Shown in pieces: positions 8,841-18,223 of a stretch of DNA of 41,514 nucleotides. The stretch's first letter is position 1, and each line of letters opens with the position of its first letter. Made by a program: the position numbers and the translations under genes. Source of the DNA: Candidatus Nitrosocosmicus agrestis (GTDB lineage: Archaea; Thermoproteota; Nitrososphaeria; Nitrososphaerales; Nitrososphaeraceae). Location: the NCBI RefSeq assembly GCF_008389435.1, contig NZ_VUYS01000025.1, forward strand, positions 1-41,514, in the 5' to 3' direction. Under the pieces are notes generated by a model. That model had not been told where the DNA came from. It saw only the letters and a program-made list of their open reading frames with translations, and did no database searches.

Positions 8841-9470
8841 TTATCGGATGCTAAACTGGACCAATTCAGCTCTCTGAGCTGGAGTGTTTTCACCAGATGC
8901 TGATTGACTTTCCTCCTCTCCATAATTTATATCTACTTTGAACTCTGTTCCTATTGGCACATCATCAGATTTGAATGCAAAAGCCTTTGAGGTGGTTTCT
9001 TTTGCAGGGAAGTAGGTACTATATTCAGATTTTGTGAAATTACCACGATCCTGATCAACACTTACGATTATGTCGCCATATTTATCATTAAAAGAATTAT
9101 TTGTTACTTCTACAATGATTTTGAAAATACCGTTGGTGGAATTTGAAGATGCAGGATAATCATCGGCATCATAGCAATCATTGAATCCATCGTAGTAACC
9201 ACTCATAAATGAATCAGAGTGATATCCTACACCCTTACCGGGTTTACTGATATATCGATTATCGGGTTCGGTTATCTTAGCGTCATCGCAACCTTTATCA
9301 TAACCATACTGACTTTGACCGTTGACTTCTACCAAGCTAGATGAAAATAAAAATAAGGATATAAAAAGTACAGATAATGTTATAAAATACACAAAACAAT
9401 GTTGCCAGTTACAAACTTTCAAAACAGCATTACGAAAAGGTTTATGGTTTTCATTATCTCGTATCATCAT
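8841..9470 (-). CDS. Secreted or membrane-anchored protein, lineage-type GYDKGCDDA family
   Basis: A 209-residue protein. A basic N-terminus is followed by one hydrophobic segment at about residues 26-48, which acts as a signal peptide or anchor. The extracellular part starts with GYDKGCDDAKI...GYHSDSFMSGYYDGFNDCYD, where two cysteines and glycine-aromatic pairs form a pattern I associate with several secreted Nitrososphaeria proteins. The second half (about residues 115-209) alternates in a way typical of a beta-sandwich, with FKIIVEVTNNSFNDKYGDII and a conserved-looking FKVDINYG end. No enzymatic motif is visible. It stands alone on the minus strand in a gene-poor region. Function unknown. 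Confidence 0.7.
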   Translation of the reverse strand: MMIRDNENHKPFRNAVLKVCNWQHCFVYFITLSVLFISLFLFSSSLVEVNGQSQYGYDKGCDDAKITEPDNRYISKPGKGVGYHSDSFMSGYYDGFNDCYDADDYPASSNSTNGIFKIIVEVTNNSFNDKYGDIIVSVDQDRGNFTKSEYSTYFPAKETTSKAFAFKSDDVPIGTEFKVDINYGEEESQSASGENTPAQRAELVQFSIR

Positions 9471-11014
9471 TTCCTAAATCATATAAACTACTATTAATAT
9501 ATTAGTATCTTTTCACTGTGTAACAAAAGGAAGAGATAAACAAGGCTCCATTCTGCCTACCTCATCAGAGTAATATCAGGTGTAGGTGACATACGGATTG
9601 CAAGATCCTTATAGTTGAACCTAACTATTGTTATTTCTTTGATCACAGGATATATTAACTTCATGTAAATCATTTAGTTAATACTATATACGCAAGATCT
9701 TGATGGGTTCTTTGGTGATTGCAGAAATGTAATTAAATGTCGATAAAATATGGCTTTAATTATATATGTCTTAAAGTGATCGTGTTATGGAATTAGTATA
9801 ACATTCTATCCTCCATAACTATGAGTCTAAAGGGTTAGAGAGACAACTTCTACAGCTGAAATATTAACTAAGGTTGATAATTAAACACATCTATAATACC
9901 TGATGATTCTCCACCCGGAGATGTGCATAAATAGAAAGGATCGTCAAAACAGGATAAATGCAAGGACTGAATAGTCATAAAGATGTAGGATACAGCAGAT
10001 TTCGACACTTCAATCAAAAAAAAATAACATCAAAGCACAATAAGTAAAAACTGCAATGGATTATCCAGTGCTAGAGATTTAATAGCAGTCGGTTGAAAGT
10101 AAATTGAATTGAATATCACAAAATACCAAACCGTTTGTAGGATGCTTAAAAGAGTATTTCAACAGCCTTTGATGTCAAACAGAAAAAAGGGATATTTACA
10201 AAAGAACTTCTATTAAAAGTACAACGGCATAGTTCTAACAATATATGAGTTGGGATGATGTTGAACTTTTCTTATGCTACCAATTTAGCAAGTCGATCTG
10301 ATGGTAATTCCAAATGATAACGGAATATTCAGAAATAAATAAGACCGAAGATCAGATGACTGAATTAGGGATGAGATAATGATCAAATATAAAAACGAGA
10401 TCCATTTTAGTTTAATTGACCGGCATTTGAATGTTCATTCTAAAATAGACATTTCATAATCTATTAAAGATTTATTACAACAAAGCTGCCTCCTTTCTTT
10501 TTCCATTCGGTCAGCTATCTAATCTATTATGATGCGTCGTCTTTCCTTAACCAATTCTTATATGCTAAATGTTTTTCAGATTTTCTATGATTTTGCTGAC
10601 CCGGTTCAATATGTTGCTGCTAGCTTGTGAAGCTTGATATAATAAAGTTTGAAACGCACTTTAACCATAAACAATAAAAAAACAGGATAGGAAATTAGAT
10701 TATGAGTATAATATAAAATAAAAATAAATAATGCCGCCAAAAAGGGCGAATAGCAATTTTATCTAGCATCCCATAGCACAGCATGCTTGGGTGATTATTT
10801 TCAAGATATGAAATAAATGCTGAACCCCATGGGATCAGTTTATTTCTCTTGAGTAGTAATTTTTTTATAAAAATAACTTTGGTTGGTTGTTTAAAACTGC
10901 TCACATCATATCGGACGCAGTTAGTTCATGATTTGTAATCTCTAATGATGAATAAATTCTTGTTTCATATCGGTGTCGTAGTTGTATACTTTTTTTATAA
11001 AAGTAATGCTTTCC
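9471..11014. other. Long gene-poor region
   Basis: About 1.5 kb hold no confident gene. A 36-codon reading frame with two cysteines (9868-9978, minus) is listed separately. Near 10560-10680 the minus strand has two short protein-like stretches in different frames (one reads NILNRVSKIIENLKNI), which suggests a decayed gene. No RNA gene was recognised. Confidence 0.35.
9868..9978 (-). CDS. Possible small 36-residue protein or gene remnant
   Basis: From ATG at 9978 to TAG at 9868 the minus strand encodes 36 residues, including SCFDDPFYLCTSPGGESSG and then IIDVFNYQP at the end. The two cysteines, the SPGGESSG turn and the balanced composition look like the C-terminus of a secreted protein. The frame stays open for a few codons before the ATG and then hits a stop. 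It may be a tiny gene or the 3' end of a decayed one. No family was recognised. Confidence 0.3.
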   Translation of the reverse strand: MTIQSLHLSCFDDPFYLCTSPGGESSGIIDVFNYQP

Positions 11015-13681
11015 TCACCCTTGTTTTTGGCAAAGATGCCATCTAGGCACTCTAGAAAAGAATCTTGGCATATTAACTATTATTAAATACAATATGATGG
11101 TTCCGACTGAGATGAATATTCCTAAATCCAACCATTTCTGAGGCTCATATTTTATCGTAATGTCATAATTACCTTTGGATATTGGAAAAGCATTCACAGA
11201 TCCAAACATTCTGACACTGTCTAAAGATTGGTTTCCTATAATGGCCTTCCAACCTTTGTCGTATGTTTCTGGAAAGATCAATAACGACGGGGATGTAGCA
11301 TTGACTCTAACTTTAAGGGTAGTTGGATCCTCTCTGTGGTAAAGCACTGAACTGGCATTACTGACCATACCGTCTAAATTATAAAGTGCCATTGATATGT
11401 TGTCTTTGCCAAATAAAGTTTGAGCTGGGACAACAAATTTTATCTGTGTAATATTGTCTGGGACTTTGATTACCCTCCAATAGTCAGCAGAATAATTCTT
11501 ATATTCTAATGGTTCATTTTCTTTAAGATAAGTTAGCCTATTGTAAAAGTCGGTACCGCCAGTGATACCTTCTTGCCAAGCATTTTCTGATATATTGTAC
11601 CCTAGAACTTGAAGAAATGGGTTACGCGTAATATTGGATAATGGGCCGGCTTCAAAAAGGTACTTTTTCCCATTTGATATAAGAATTGGATTGCTCTCAG
11701 CAAACTGGTCATTCACTTTAAACCACCCGACCAGTGGCGTGGGCGCTGTAGCTTGTAACTGATCCCCTTGTCTTTTTAATGAAGTGTTAGTCAAAATATT
11801 ATGAAGTGATGATTTGACTGTATCGTTTATGATTGTTAATTTTACTATTGCATCAGCATTTTCTAGTTTGGAGTCAGTATCATTCAATGTTGCCACTGCA
11901 AGACCGGGAGAGGAAATCGGATAAATTTGTGGTATTGTATCCACTAAAGCAAGAGAGTTAACTAGATAAGGTTGGCTTTTATGACTATTTAGAATCTTAA
12001 ATAAGTACCAACCGTTTTTTGCGTATATTGTTGTTATCTCCTTCGACCTTAGTAGCATGTGAAGATTTTCCTGATCGATTTTTTCATTTCTATCATCATG
12101 GAAGACTATATATTGGGCTCCAAGTGAGGAAACCAGATCATAATATTCGGAAGAGGAAAAGAGATTGTTCTTATAAGGATAATCATAAAATACATTCAAT
12201 AGATAATTGTAGTTATTTGAAAATCGAAAAGTTGGAACTTGTGAAGTTTTCGCTTCATAAGGAGCTATATAATGACCCTGACTCCATTCGGTAGGGATTT
12301 CCCGATATAGAGGATAGTATAAAATCCGTAAATCTTTTTCATCTTGTCCTTTCAAAAGCTCGTTAATTTCATAATATTCATCTGGTAATTTTATAGGTTT
12401 GAATGTGAATACATTTGCATCATAAATTCCATAGGCTGAACTCCCAAGAAAAATGGGAATTACGATGAATAGAAATATTAAACTATTGTTACGCTTATTC
12501 AGAAATCTTTGGTTTAGTAACGCCAAAGAAATCATAAACAATGGTATGATAAAAAATAATTGGTACATCTGAAATTTTAATGGAGATCGAAATATCCAAC
12601 CTATTGATGAGCCGGCGATAAAATCGTAATAAGCGTCTCCAATTGGGCCATTATCCCCCATGGCCAACAAGGCATAGGCAACGAATCCAATGCTGAAAAA
12701 AATCAGTAAATAGCGAGTTCGCTTTGCTAATTTCCTATAGAAATTGGCAGATAACCCGATCAATACTAGGGCAGCCAAACAAATATAATGAATCAAATTG
12801 TTTGGAAAGTCGACAGGAGAAGTATTAGTATATAAAAATTTATCTCTCTCCAAAAGAGTAATTTTCAATGGATTGTTATGAGATATATCTTGAAATATAG
12901 GCCGTGCCAACATGGATTCTCTACCCAGGTCGATGGAAGAAATTGGATTGCTAATATATGGAAGAATGAACCAAGAAAATATCAAAAGGAAGGTGATTGC
13001 GGTTATTCCACCTTTAAAAATTAACCTCTTTAGACTAAGTTTATTTATATAAATGGCAAAAAGGAAAGCCCCGCCAATTAAAACATTCATGATTAGGTTA
13101 AAAGGATGAGCTACTGATAGAAGTAGAGCTAATGTTGCATAGAGAGGAAAATATTTAGAATTTATTTTTGTCAAGATGAAATAAAGCAATAATGAAAGTG
13201 CTCCTAAACTAATAATCAGGGATATCGACTGAGAGAAAAGCAGGCTTATTGGATTATAAGCAAAAATAAAGGCTGAGGCAAGGGGGATCAATTTATATCC
13301 TCCTGCAGAGAGATCTAACCGCTTAAGTAAGTTACTACCAAACAGGTACATTGCTGCCGTCAGGAAGGTAAATGTAGCAATTATTAAAATTTTTAGGATT
13401 AATGTGACCTCTATACCCAATGCAGCTAGGGTAATAAATGGGAGATAAATCAAAGTTCTTGGAAGATTTTCTATGTTCGACTGACTAGAAATGTGGTTCC
13501 AAATTGGATAATAAGCTGCTACAAAATTTTCACTAGTATAAGGAAAGTTGAAATCCCTTTGGATGATTACTCCTTCATTTACAAACAGAATATTACTCCA
13601 AATCAAAATATTAAGAACAATAATAACGGTAGGAACGAATATTACCGAATTGAGAAACTTGTTCATCCCGTATTCATCCAA
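11015..13681 (-). CDS. Large membrane protein, YfhO/GT-C glycosyltransferase-like
   Basis: An 888-residue protein with a membrane part and a large outer domain. Residues 1 to about 420 carry some 11-12 hydrophobic helices. Residues about 440-850 are mostly polar, and a last helix (about 852-872) precedes a basic tail. The first outer loop has QRDFNFPYTSENFVAAYYPI, comparable to the acidic loop-1 motif of GT-C and YfhO-like enzymes. The end has YDKGWKAIIGNQSLD followed by a segment ending KGNYDITIKYEP, which resembles the beta-domain that closes YfhO-type proteins. It may transfer sugars from polyprenyl carriers to a surface glycan. It is divergent from the NHL-dehydrogenase gene, with 57 bases between starts. 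The donor and acceptor are unknown. Confidence 0.65.
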   Translation of the reverse strand: MDEYGMNKFLNSVIFVPTVIIVLNILIWSNILFVNEGVIIQRDFNFPYTSENFVAAYYPIWNHISSQSNIENLPRTLIYLPFITLAALGIEVTLILKILIIATFTFLTAAMYLFGSNLLKRLDLSAGGYKLIPLASAFIFAYNPISLLFSQSISLIISLGALSLLLYFILTKINSKYFPLYATLALLLSVAHPFNLIMNVLIGGAFLFAIYINKLSLKRLIFKGGITAITFLLIFSWFILPYISNPISSIDLGRESMLARPIFQDISHNNPLKITLLERDKFLYTNTSPVDFPNNLIHYICLAALVLIGLSANFYRKLAKRTRYLLIFFSIGFVAYALLAMGDNGPIGDAYYDFIAGSSIGWIFRSPLKFQMYQLFFIIPLFMISLALLNQRFLNKRNNSLIFLFIVIPIFLGSSAYGIYDANVFTFKPIKLPDEYYEINELLKGQDEKDLRILYYPLYREIPTEWSQGHYIAPYEAKTSQVPTFRFSNNYNYLLNVFYDYPYKNNLFSSSEYYDLVSSLGAQYIVFHDDRNEKIDQENLHMLLRSKEITTIYAKNGWYLFKILNSHKSQPYLVNSLALVDTIPQIYPISSPGLAVATLNDTDSKLENADAIVKLTIINDTVKSSLHNILTNTSLKRQGDQLQATAPTPLVGWFKVNDQFAESNPILISNGKKYLFEAGPLSNITRNPFLQVLGYNISENAWQEGITGGTDFYNRLTYLKENEPLEYKNYSADYWRVIKVPDNITQIKFVVPAQTLFGKDNISMALYNLDGMVSNASSVLYHREDPTTLKVRVNATSPSLLIFPETYDKGWKAIIGNQSLDSVRMFGSVNAFPISKGNYDITIKYEPQKWLDLGIFISVGTIILYLIIVNMPRFFSRVPRWHLCQKQG

Positions 13682-13738
13682 TAATGTCCATATGAAAAAA
13701 CTTTATAAAACTTTTTCAAATACCATATTGTAAGTGAA

Positions 13739-15760
13739 TTGAGTAAGTTGTCGAACATTTATACCAAGATCTTGCATAGCAATATATTCATATCGATATT
13801 AATATTATTCACATTAATATTATCTGCCTCATTAGTCAATACGACATATGCCGTGAAATTTAATTTATTCACTAACGAGACTACGTATGGAACAGAAAAT
13901 GGTCAGGTTAAATTTCCACATGGTATAGCAATTGATTCCTCAGGTAAAGTGTATATAGCGGATACTGCCAATAATCGAATTCAGGTATTCTCAGAAAATG
14001 GCACTTTTATCAATAAATGGGGTAAAACTGGGAAGGCCGATGGTAACTTTAACACACCATCAGGTATAGCAATTGATTCCTCAGGTAAAGTGTATATAGC
14101 GGATACTGCCAATAATCGAATTCAGGTATTCTCAGAAAATGGCACTTTTATCAATAAATGGGGTAAAACTGGGAAGGCCGATGGTAACTTTAACACACCA
14201 TCAGGTATAGCAATTGATTCCTCAGGTAAAGTGTATATAGCGGATACTGCCAATAATCGAATTCAGGTATTCTCAGAAAATGGCACTTTTATCAATAAAT
14301 GGGGTAAAACTGGGAAGGCCGATGGTAACTTTAACACACCATCAGGTATAGCAATTGATTCCTCAGGTAAAGTGTATATAGCGGATACTGCCAATAATCG
14401 AATTCAGGTATTCTCAGAAAATGGCACTTTTATCAATAAATGGGGTAAATTTGAGTTAAACGACAATAAATTAAACTTTCCTTATGGCTTGGCTATGGAT
14501 AAGCATGGCGGAATGTATGTAACTGATGAAATAAATAATATGATATCATATACACCGCTGATTAGCTTTTCGAATAAAGACGGGCGAATTTTTGCATCTA
14601 ATTCCAGTCTTGTTTTAGAGCGAGTTATCGATGGTCTAGATACTCCTACGGCCGTGGCATTTTTGAAACCAGATGATTTTTTGGTTTTACAGAAGACGAA
14701 ACCTTTGATAGTGAGAGTTGTAAACGGTCAGATTCTAGATCAGCCTGTTTTAAACTTGACTAATTCAACTGTGATAAAAGGATGTATGTGTGATATTGCT
14801 ATTTCAAAACAGGAAAATGGATCGGCATATGTTTTCTTGTATTACTACATGGGTGAAGATAAGAATGGAGGTAATTTGACTGGAGATTTAGTGAACAGGT
14901 TATATAGATTCGAACTTGTAAATGAAAAATTAGTTAATCCTACCGTTTTACTAGAAATGAATTCATCCCAAAATGCACTTCATAACGGAGGGAAAATGGT
15001 GATTGGCCCGGATGATAATTTGTATCTTACAATCGGTGACATTGACGGTCGTACCACCTTAGCACAAAATATAAAAGATGGCCCGTTGCCTGACGGATCT
15101 AGTGGTATAATTCGAATTACACAAGATGGTCAGCCAGTGACCGATCCTATCACAAAAGACTTCTTGTTAGGATCTAGTTATCCTCTCAATCTATACTATG
15201 GTTATGGTATTCGCAATAGTTTTGGAATTGACTACGATGCGAATACTTCAGAATTCTGGATCACTGATAATGGACCAACGTATGGGGATGAAATTGATTT
15301 TGTAAAGCCCGCATTCAATGGGGGTTGGAAAAAAATTTCTGGAATGAGCAGTCTAAGTCCGAATTTTGATAAGAATAATTTAACCGATTTTGTAGGAATC
15401 GGCAAATATTATGATCCCGCATTTGTATGGCAAACACCAGTAGGAGTAACAGGTTTGGCTTTTGTGAATTCAGACATACTAGGTATAGAATATAAGAACG
15501 ATCTGTTTGTTGGTGATATAAATAATGGATATCTGTATCATTTTGATCTCGATCATAACAGAACTGGCTTAAAATTAGATGGCCTTCTATCCGATAAGGT
15601 AGCCGAGAATCAAAATGAAGTGATCAAAGCCGCCATTGCTCAAATATATGGAAAAGTAATTTCATTGGAGCTCGGTTCTGATGGACTATATATTACAACA
15701 GCTAATGGGAAAATACTGAAATTGACTGATGATCAAGAATCATCGACTCCGATAGGATAA
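13739..15760 (+). CDS. Secreted NHL-repeat protein fused to a glucose/sorbosone dehydrogenase-like domain
   Basis: A 673-residue exported protein; the start is TTG at 13739, since a stop lies just before it. A signal peptide covers about residues 1-38 (ends NTTYA). Residues about 45-270 are NHL beta-propeller repeats of 47 residues with the core GIAIDSSGKVYIADTANNRI, then QVFSENGTFINKWGK; four units are nearly identical. From about residue 300 to the end is a second propeller of the PQQ-type sugar dehydrogenase (GSDH) family. It shows DTPTAVAF, LHNGGKMVIGPDDNLYLTIGD around the expected catalytic histidine, YGYGIRNSFGIDYD, and GYLYHFDLD near the end. The enzyme family oxidises sugars outside the cell using PQQ; whether this protein binds PQQ is not shown. 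It ends at two hairpins with a T-run. Confidence 0.85.
   Translation: MSKLSNIYTKILHSNIFISILILFTLILSASLVNTTYAVKFNLFTNETTYGTENGQVKFPHGIAIDSSGKVYIADTANNRIQVFSENGTFINKWGKTGKADGNFNTPSGIAIDSSGKVYIADTANNRIQVFSENGTFINKWGKTGKADGNFNTPSGIAIDSSGKVYIADTANNRIQVFSENGTFINKWGKTGKADGNFNTPSGIAIDSSGKVYIADTANNRIQVFSENGTFINKWGKFELNDNKLNFPYGLAMDKHGGMYVTDEINNMISYTPLISFSNKDGRIFASNSSLVLERVIDGLDTPTAVAFLKPDDFLVLQKTKPLIVRVVNGQILDQPVLNLTNSTVIKGCMCDIAISKQENGSAYVFLYYYMGEDKNGGNLTGDLVNRLYRFELVNEKLVNPTVLLEMNSSQNALHNGGKMVIGPDDNLYLTIGDIDGRTTLAQNIKDGPLPDGSSGIIRITQDGQPVTDPITKDFLLGSSYPLNLYYGYGIRNSFGIDYDANTSEFWITDNGPTYGDEIDFVKPAFNGGWKKISGMSSLSPNFDKNNLTDFVGIGKYYDPAFVWQTPVGVTGLAFVNSDILGIEYKNDLFVGDINNGYLYHFDLDHNRTGLKLDGLLSDKVAENQNEVIKAAIAQIYGKVISLELGSDGLYITTANGKILKLTDDQESSTPIG
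13922..14449 (+). repeat. Four tandem 141-bp NHL repeats, identical in DNA
   Basis: Units start at 13922, 14063, 14204 and 14345. The first three are complete and I saw no base difference between them. The fourth is identical until about 14449 and then diverges into GTAAATTTGAG. Identity extends to silent codon positions, showing very recent duplication or homogenisation. Confidence 0.92.
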
Positions 15761-15761
15761 C

Positions 15762-15820
15762 ATGAAGTGATACTTCATTTTAAACCTCTGTTTACGATCA
15801 ATGAAGAGGTTTTCTTTTTT
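15762..15820 (+). terminator. Two hairpins and a T-run after the NHL-dehydrogenase gene
   Basis: ATGAAGT-GAT-ACTTCAT (15762-15778) forms a perfect 7-bp hairpin directly after the stop codon. A second stem, AACCTCT (15783-15789) with AGAGGTT (15805-15811), is followed by TTCTTTTTTTT. A T-run after GC-containing stems is a plausible archaeal terminator. Confidence 0.5.
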
Positions 15821-16005
15821 TTAACATTTTTAATTGATAAATATATGCAAATTCTAGAAATTATATCTGCTTATAATAATACGAATATTCAATTTTACAT
15901 CAAAAATGAATATATTTTCAAAAACTTTACTTTCATAGCCCAGTGTATTTATGATCAGAAAAGAGCTATACAAATGATGAACCATGCTACGATTATTGTA
16001 GCTTA

Positions 16006-17082
16006 TTATGTGTTATCCAACAATATTTTTTCAAATTGCTCCGTCGTTGAATCCCAATTAAATCGCTTGGAGTACTGCAAAGCAGTCTCAGTTAATCTTC
16101 TTAACTTTGATTCATCCTTTAGAAGGGAAATAGATATATTTGCCATTTCATCGGGCGTATTTTGGCTAAGCAATATACCATTAATACCATTTTGTACGGA
16201 ATCAACTAGACCTGGAACAGAATACGCAACTACTGGGACCCCCATTGCGTTTGATTCCACCACCACTAATGCCCATCCTTCCCTAACAGCAGGAATTAAT
16301 GCTAAATGAGACCTGCTTAGGATATTGAATTTCTCTTTGTTACTAATATGACCATGAAATGTGACATTTTCTATATTCATCTTTTTTAATTTGCGTAATA
16401 AATAACCATCCCCGATTACATTCATATGACTATTCGGGATCTGTTCTCTTATTTTCTTAAAAGCCAGAATTGCATGATCTGGTAATTTGTGTTTTTTTAA
16501 TCTTCCGAGAAATGTTATTGTAAACGTATCTTCTTTTCTCGCCGCCTCTTGAAGTGGGATAACACTCAACCCCTCAGTTATTACGGATACTTTTCTAAAC
16601 CCCAATTCAACTAGTGATTTACGCGTGGATTCGGAAACCGTCACAGTGCTTATGTTATTGTAATGTGATAACCATTTTTTTTCCAAAAAATATCTTCCAA
16701 TTATTCCAACAGGAAATGGAAGCTCATAGGTAAACTGCTCTGGAGAGATTTGATGAATCAATGCAATAATTGGCATTTCTTTAACGTATTTGGGTGTCAA
16801 GAATGGTTTTACGTTAATTTCATCGATAAGGATGTCGAAGTGATCTTTATTGTGCTTGTAATAGTTTTTAGCTTTACCATAAACACTATATTTTCCTCCA
16901 TCTCTAACAATATCCACATCATCTATATTTTCATGGCTCTCTGATCCTTGAAACCTAGATGTAAAAAGGGTTACCTTATGTCCTTTTTTTGCAAGTCTTT
17001 TTGCAATTTCATGGGTAAGAACTTCCGCTCCTCCAGCCTCATGGTTCTTAATGTCCCTCCAATTTAGCCACAGTATTCGCAT
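16006..17082 (-). CDS. GT4 family glycosyltransferase
   Basis: A 358-residue enzyme with two Rossmann domains (GT-B fold). The N-terminal domain starts MRILWLNWRDIKNHEAGGAE, where the GGAE loop binds acceptor or donor phosphates. The C-terminal domain has ITFLGRLKKHKLPDHAI (about residue 190) and REGWALVVVESNAMGVPVVAY, which contains the E-x7-E motif used by retaining GT4 enzymes to hold the nucleotide sugar. There is no membrane helix, so it should act on the cytoplasmic face in building a surface glycan. It converges with the NHL-dehydrogenase gene; about 245 bases lie between the two stop codons. The sugar specificity is unknown. Confidence 0.88.
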   Translation of the reverse strand: MRILWLNWRDIKNHEAGGAEVLTHEIAKRLAKKGHKVTLFTSRFQGSESHENIDDVDIVRDGGKYSVYGKAKNYYKHNKDHFDILIDEINVKPFLTPKYVKEMPIIALIHQISPEQFTYELPFPVGIIGRYFLEKKWLSHYNNISTVTVSESTRKSLVELGFRKVSVITEGLSVIPLQEAARKEDTFTITFLGRLKKHKLPDHAILAFKKIREQIPNSHMNVIGDGYLLRKLKKMNIENVTFHGHISNKEKFNILSRSHLALIPAVREGWALVVVESNAMGVPVVAYSVPGLVDSVQNGINGILLSQNTPDEMANISISLLKDESKLRRLTETALQYSKRFNWDSTTEQFEKILLDNT

Positions 17083-18223
17083 AGATTAAAACTTTATAAT
17101 TAATATTTATTGTTATGCTTAATATCCCTGCTCATCTTATATTTTCTTACCATTACTTTGTATTGAATTCTACAATATTGAGCTAAGATTCTGTGAACCA
17201 TGTGAATATTCTCAAGTTAACATACACGGTTAAAATTTCTAGATAATGTGCTTCTTATGTCTATATGGATATTGAATAAAAAATCCAATCATTTCTTTTA
17301 GTTTGGAACTTTAAATAGAATATAAATTTGTTCCTTGAATTTTATTCACAATCTCAACAAGATCTATTTTGGTATCTATTATTGTGATGGTTTAAAACAA
17401 AGATTGCTCTTTTATTGAGTGGGTGTATACAGTTGATGCCGTATCCGATCTTTCAAAGGTTATACTCTTTTCAATTAAATGGCTCTCTCGAGTAACCAAA
17501 TATAAAAAAAATGAGCCTTTGCTAAATTATTGCTGTATTTTCCATTACACAGTTTTTGATACCATTGGCAAAAGTCAAATTACTGGTTATTATATTAAGA
17601 TTATCGCTTTGATTTAAAATCTCTTCTTTCACAATCTACCTGGTAAAAAAAGAGTTCAACGAAACATTATATAAAAAGCCGATGCCTTTGTATTTCTGTT
17701 TTAAAACCATTTTCGTCATAATGCAATATTCGTTGTTTTCCAATTTTACCCTGATTTGGTGATACTGATTTTTTATTCATTCTTTTTTTTGTGACCTCAA
17801 TGTATAGTAATATTTTGTCTCTAGTAAGACATCTACATGATTTGACAAGATCATATTTGAGAATCATGGTTGTCTTTTATCATTCAACTTTTTCCACTGC
17901 TTTTATGTGTAGAATATATATTTACGATACTAATTCGTTTCTACTCTATTCACTAACGAATTCTCGAAAATGAGATTTACAAATCCTCTTGTTGTTTAAA
18001 GTGTGTTTGCAGGAAAAAAGATTCACTGATCTATTAAATTAATTGTCCAATATTTCTTGTATCAAATCCCTTATACTGCTGAGATAGTTGTTCAGATTTT
18101 ATCTATCCATTGCAAAATAAGATTTAAATCTTAATTGTCTTTTGGATTGCCTCATAGAACTATTATCAGTGGTCTCTCCGATTCAATGTAAAAACTAGCA
18201 ATAGGGTTTTAATTTCACTAGAT
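17083..18223. other. Gene-poor region between two glycan genes
   Basis: About 1.1 kb of AT-rich sequence. The only candidate is a 66-codon minus-strand frame at 17667-17867, listed separately. No RNA gene or repeat was recognised. Confidence 0.35.
17667..17867 (-). CDS. Possible small basic hypothetical protein
   Basis: From ATG at 17867 the minus strand encodes 66 residues, rich in lysine and arginine. It contains CRCLTRDKILLYIEVTKKR and ends GKIGKQRILHYDENGFKTEI plus eight residues. The composition is more protein-like than the other frames in this stretch, and a small nucleic-acid-binding protein is conceivable. No family was recognised, no Shine-Dalgarno site is present, and it may be chance. 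Confidence 0.3.
   Translation of the reverse strand: MILKYDLVKSCRCLTRDKILLYIEVTKKRMNKKSVSPNQGKIGKQRILHYDENGFKTEIQRHRLFI

Noticed and set aside
10695-10904. Minus-strand frame of 69 codons near the end of the 888-residue gene
   Set aside because: Ends in an AT-rich hydrophobic tail, lacks a promoter or recognised family and looks like chance or a decayed piece.
13922-14449. Tandem repeat considered as a CRISPR-like array
   Set aside because: The units are 141 bp, directly adjacent without variable spacers, and encode NHL blades in frame.
15767-16309. Plus-strand frame of 180 codons
   Set aside because: Its second half is exactly antisense to the end of the GT4 glycosyltransferase and its first half is AT-rich non-coding DNA including the terminator.
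17423-17617. Plus-strand frame of 64 codons
   Set aside because: Composition is typical of random AT-rich translation; no motif or start signal.
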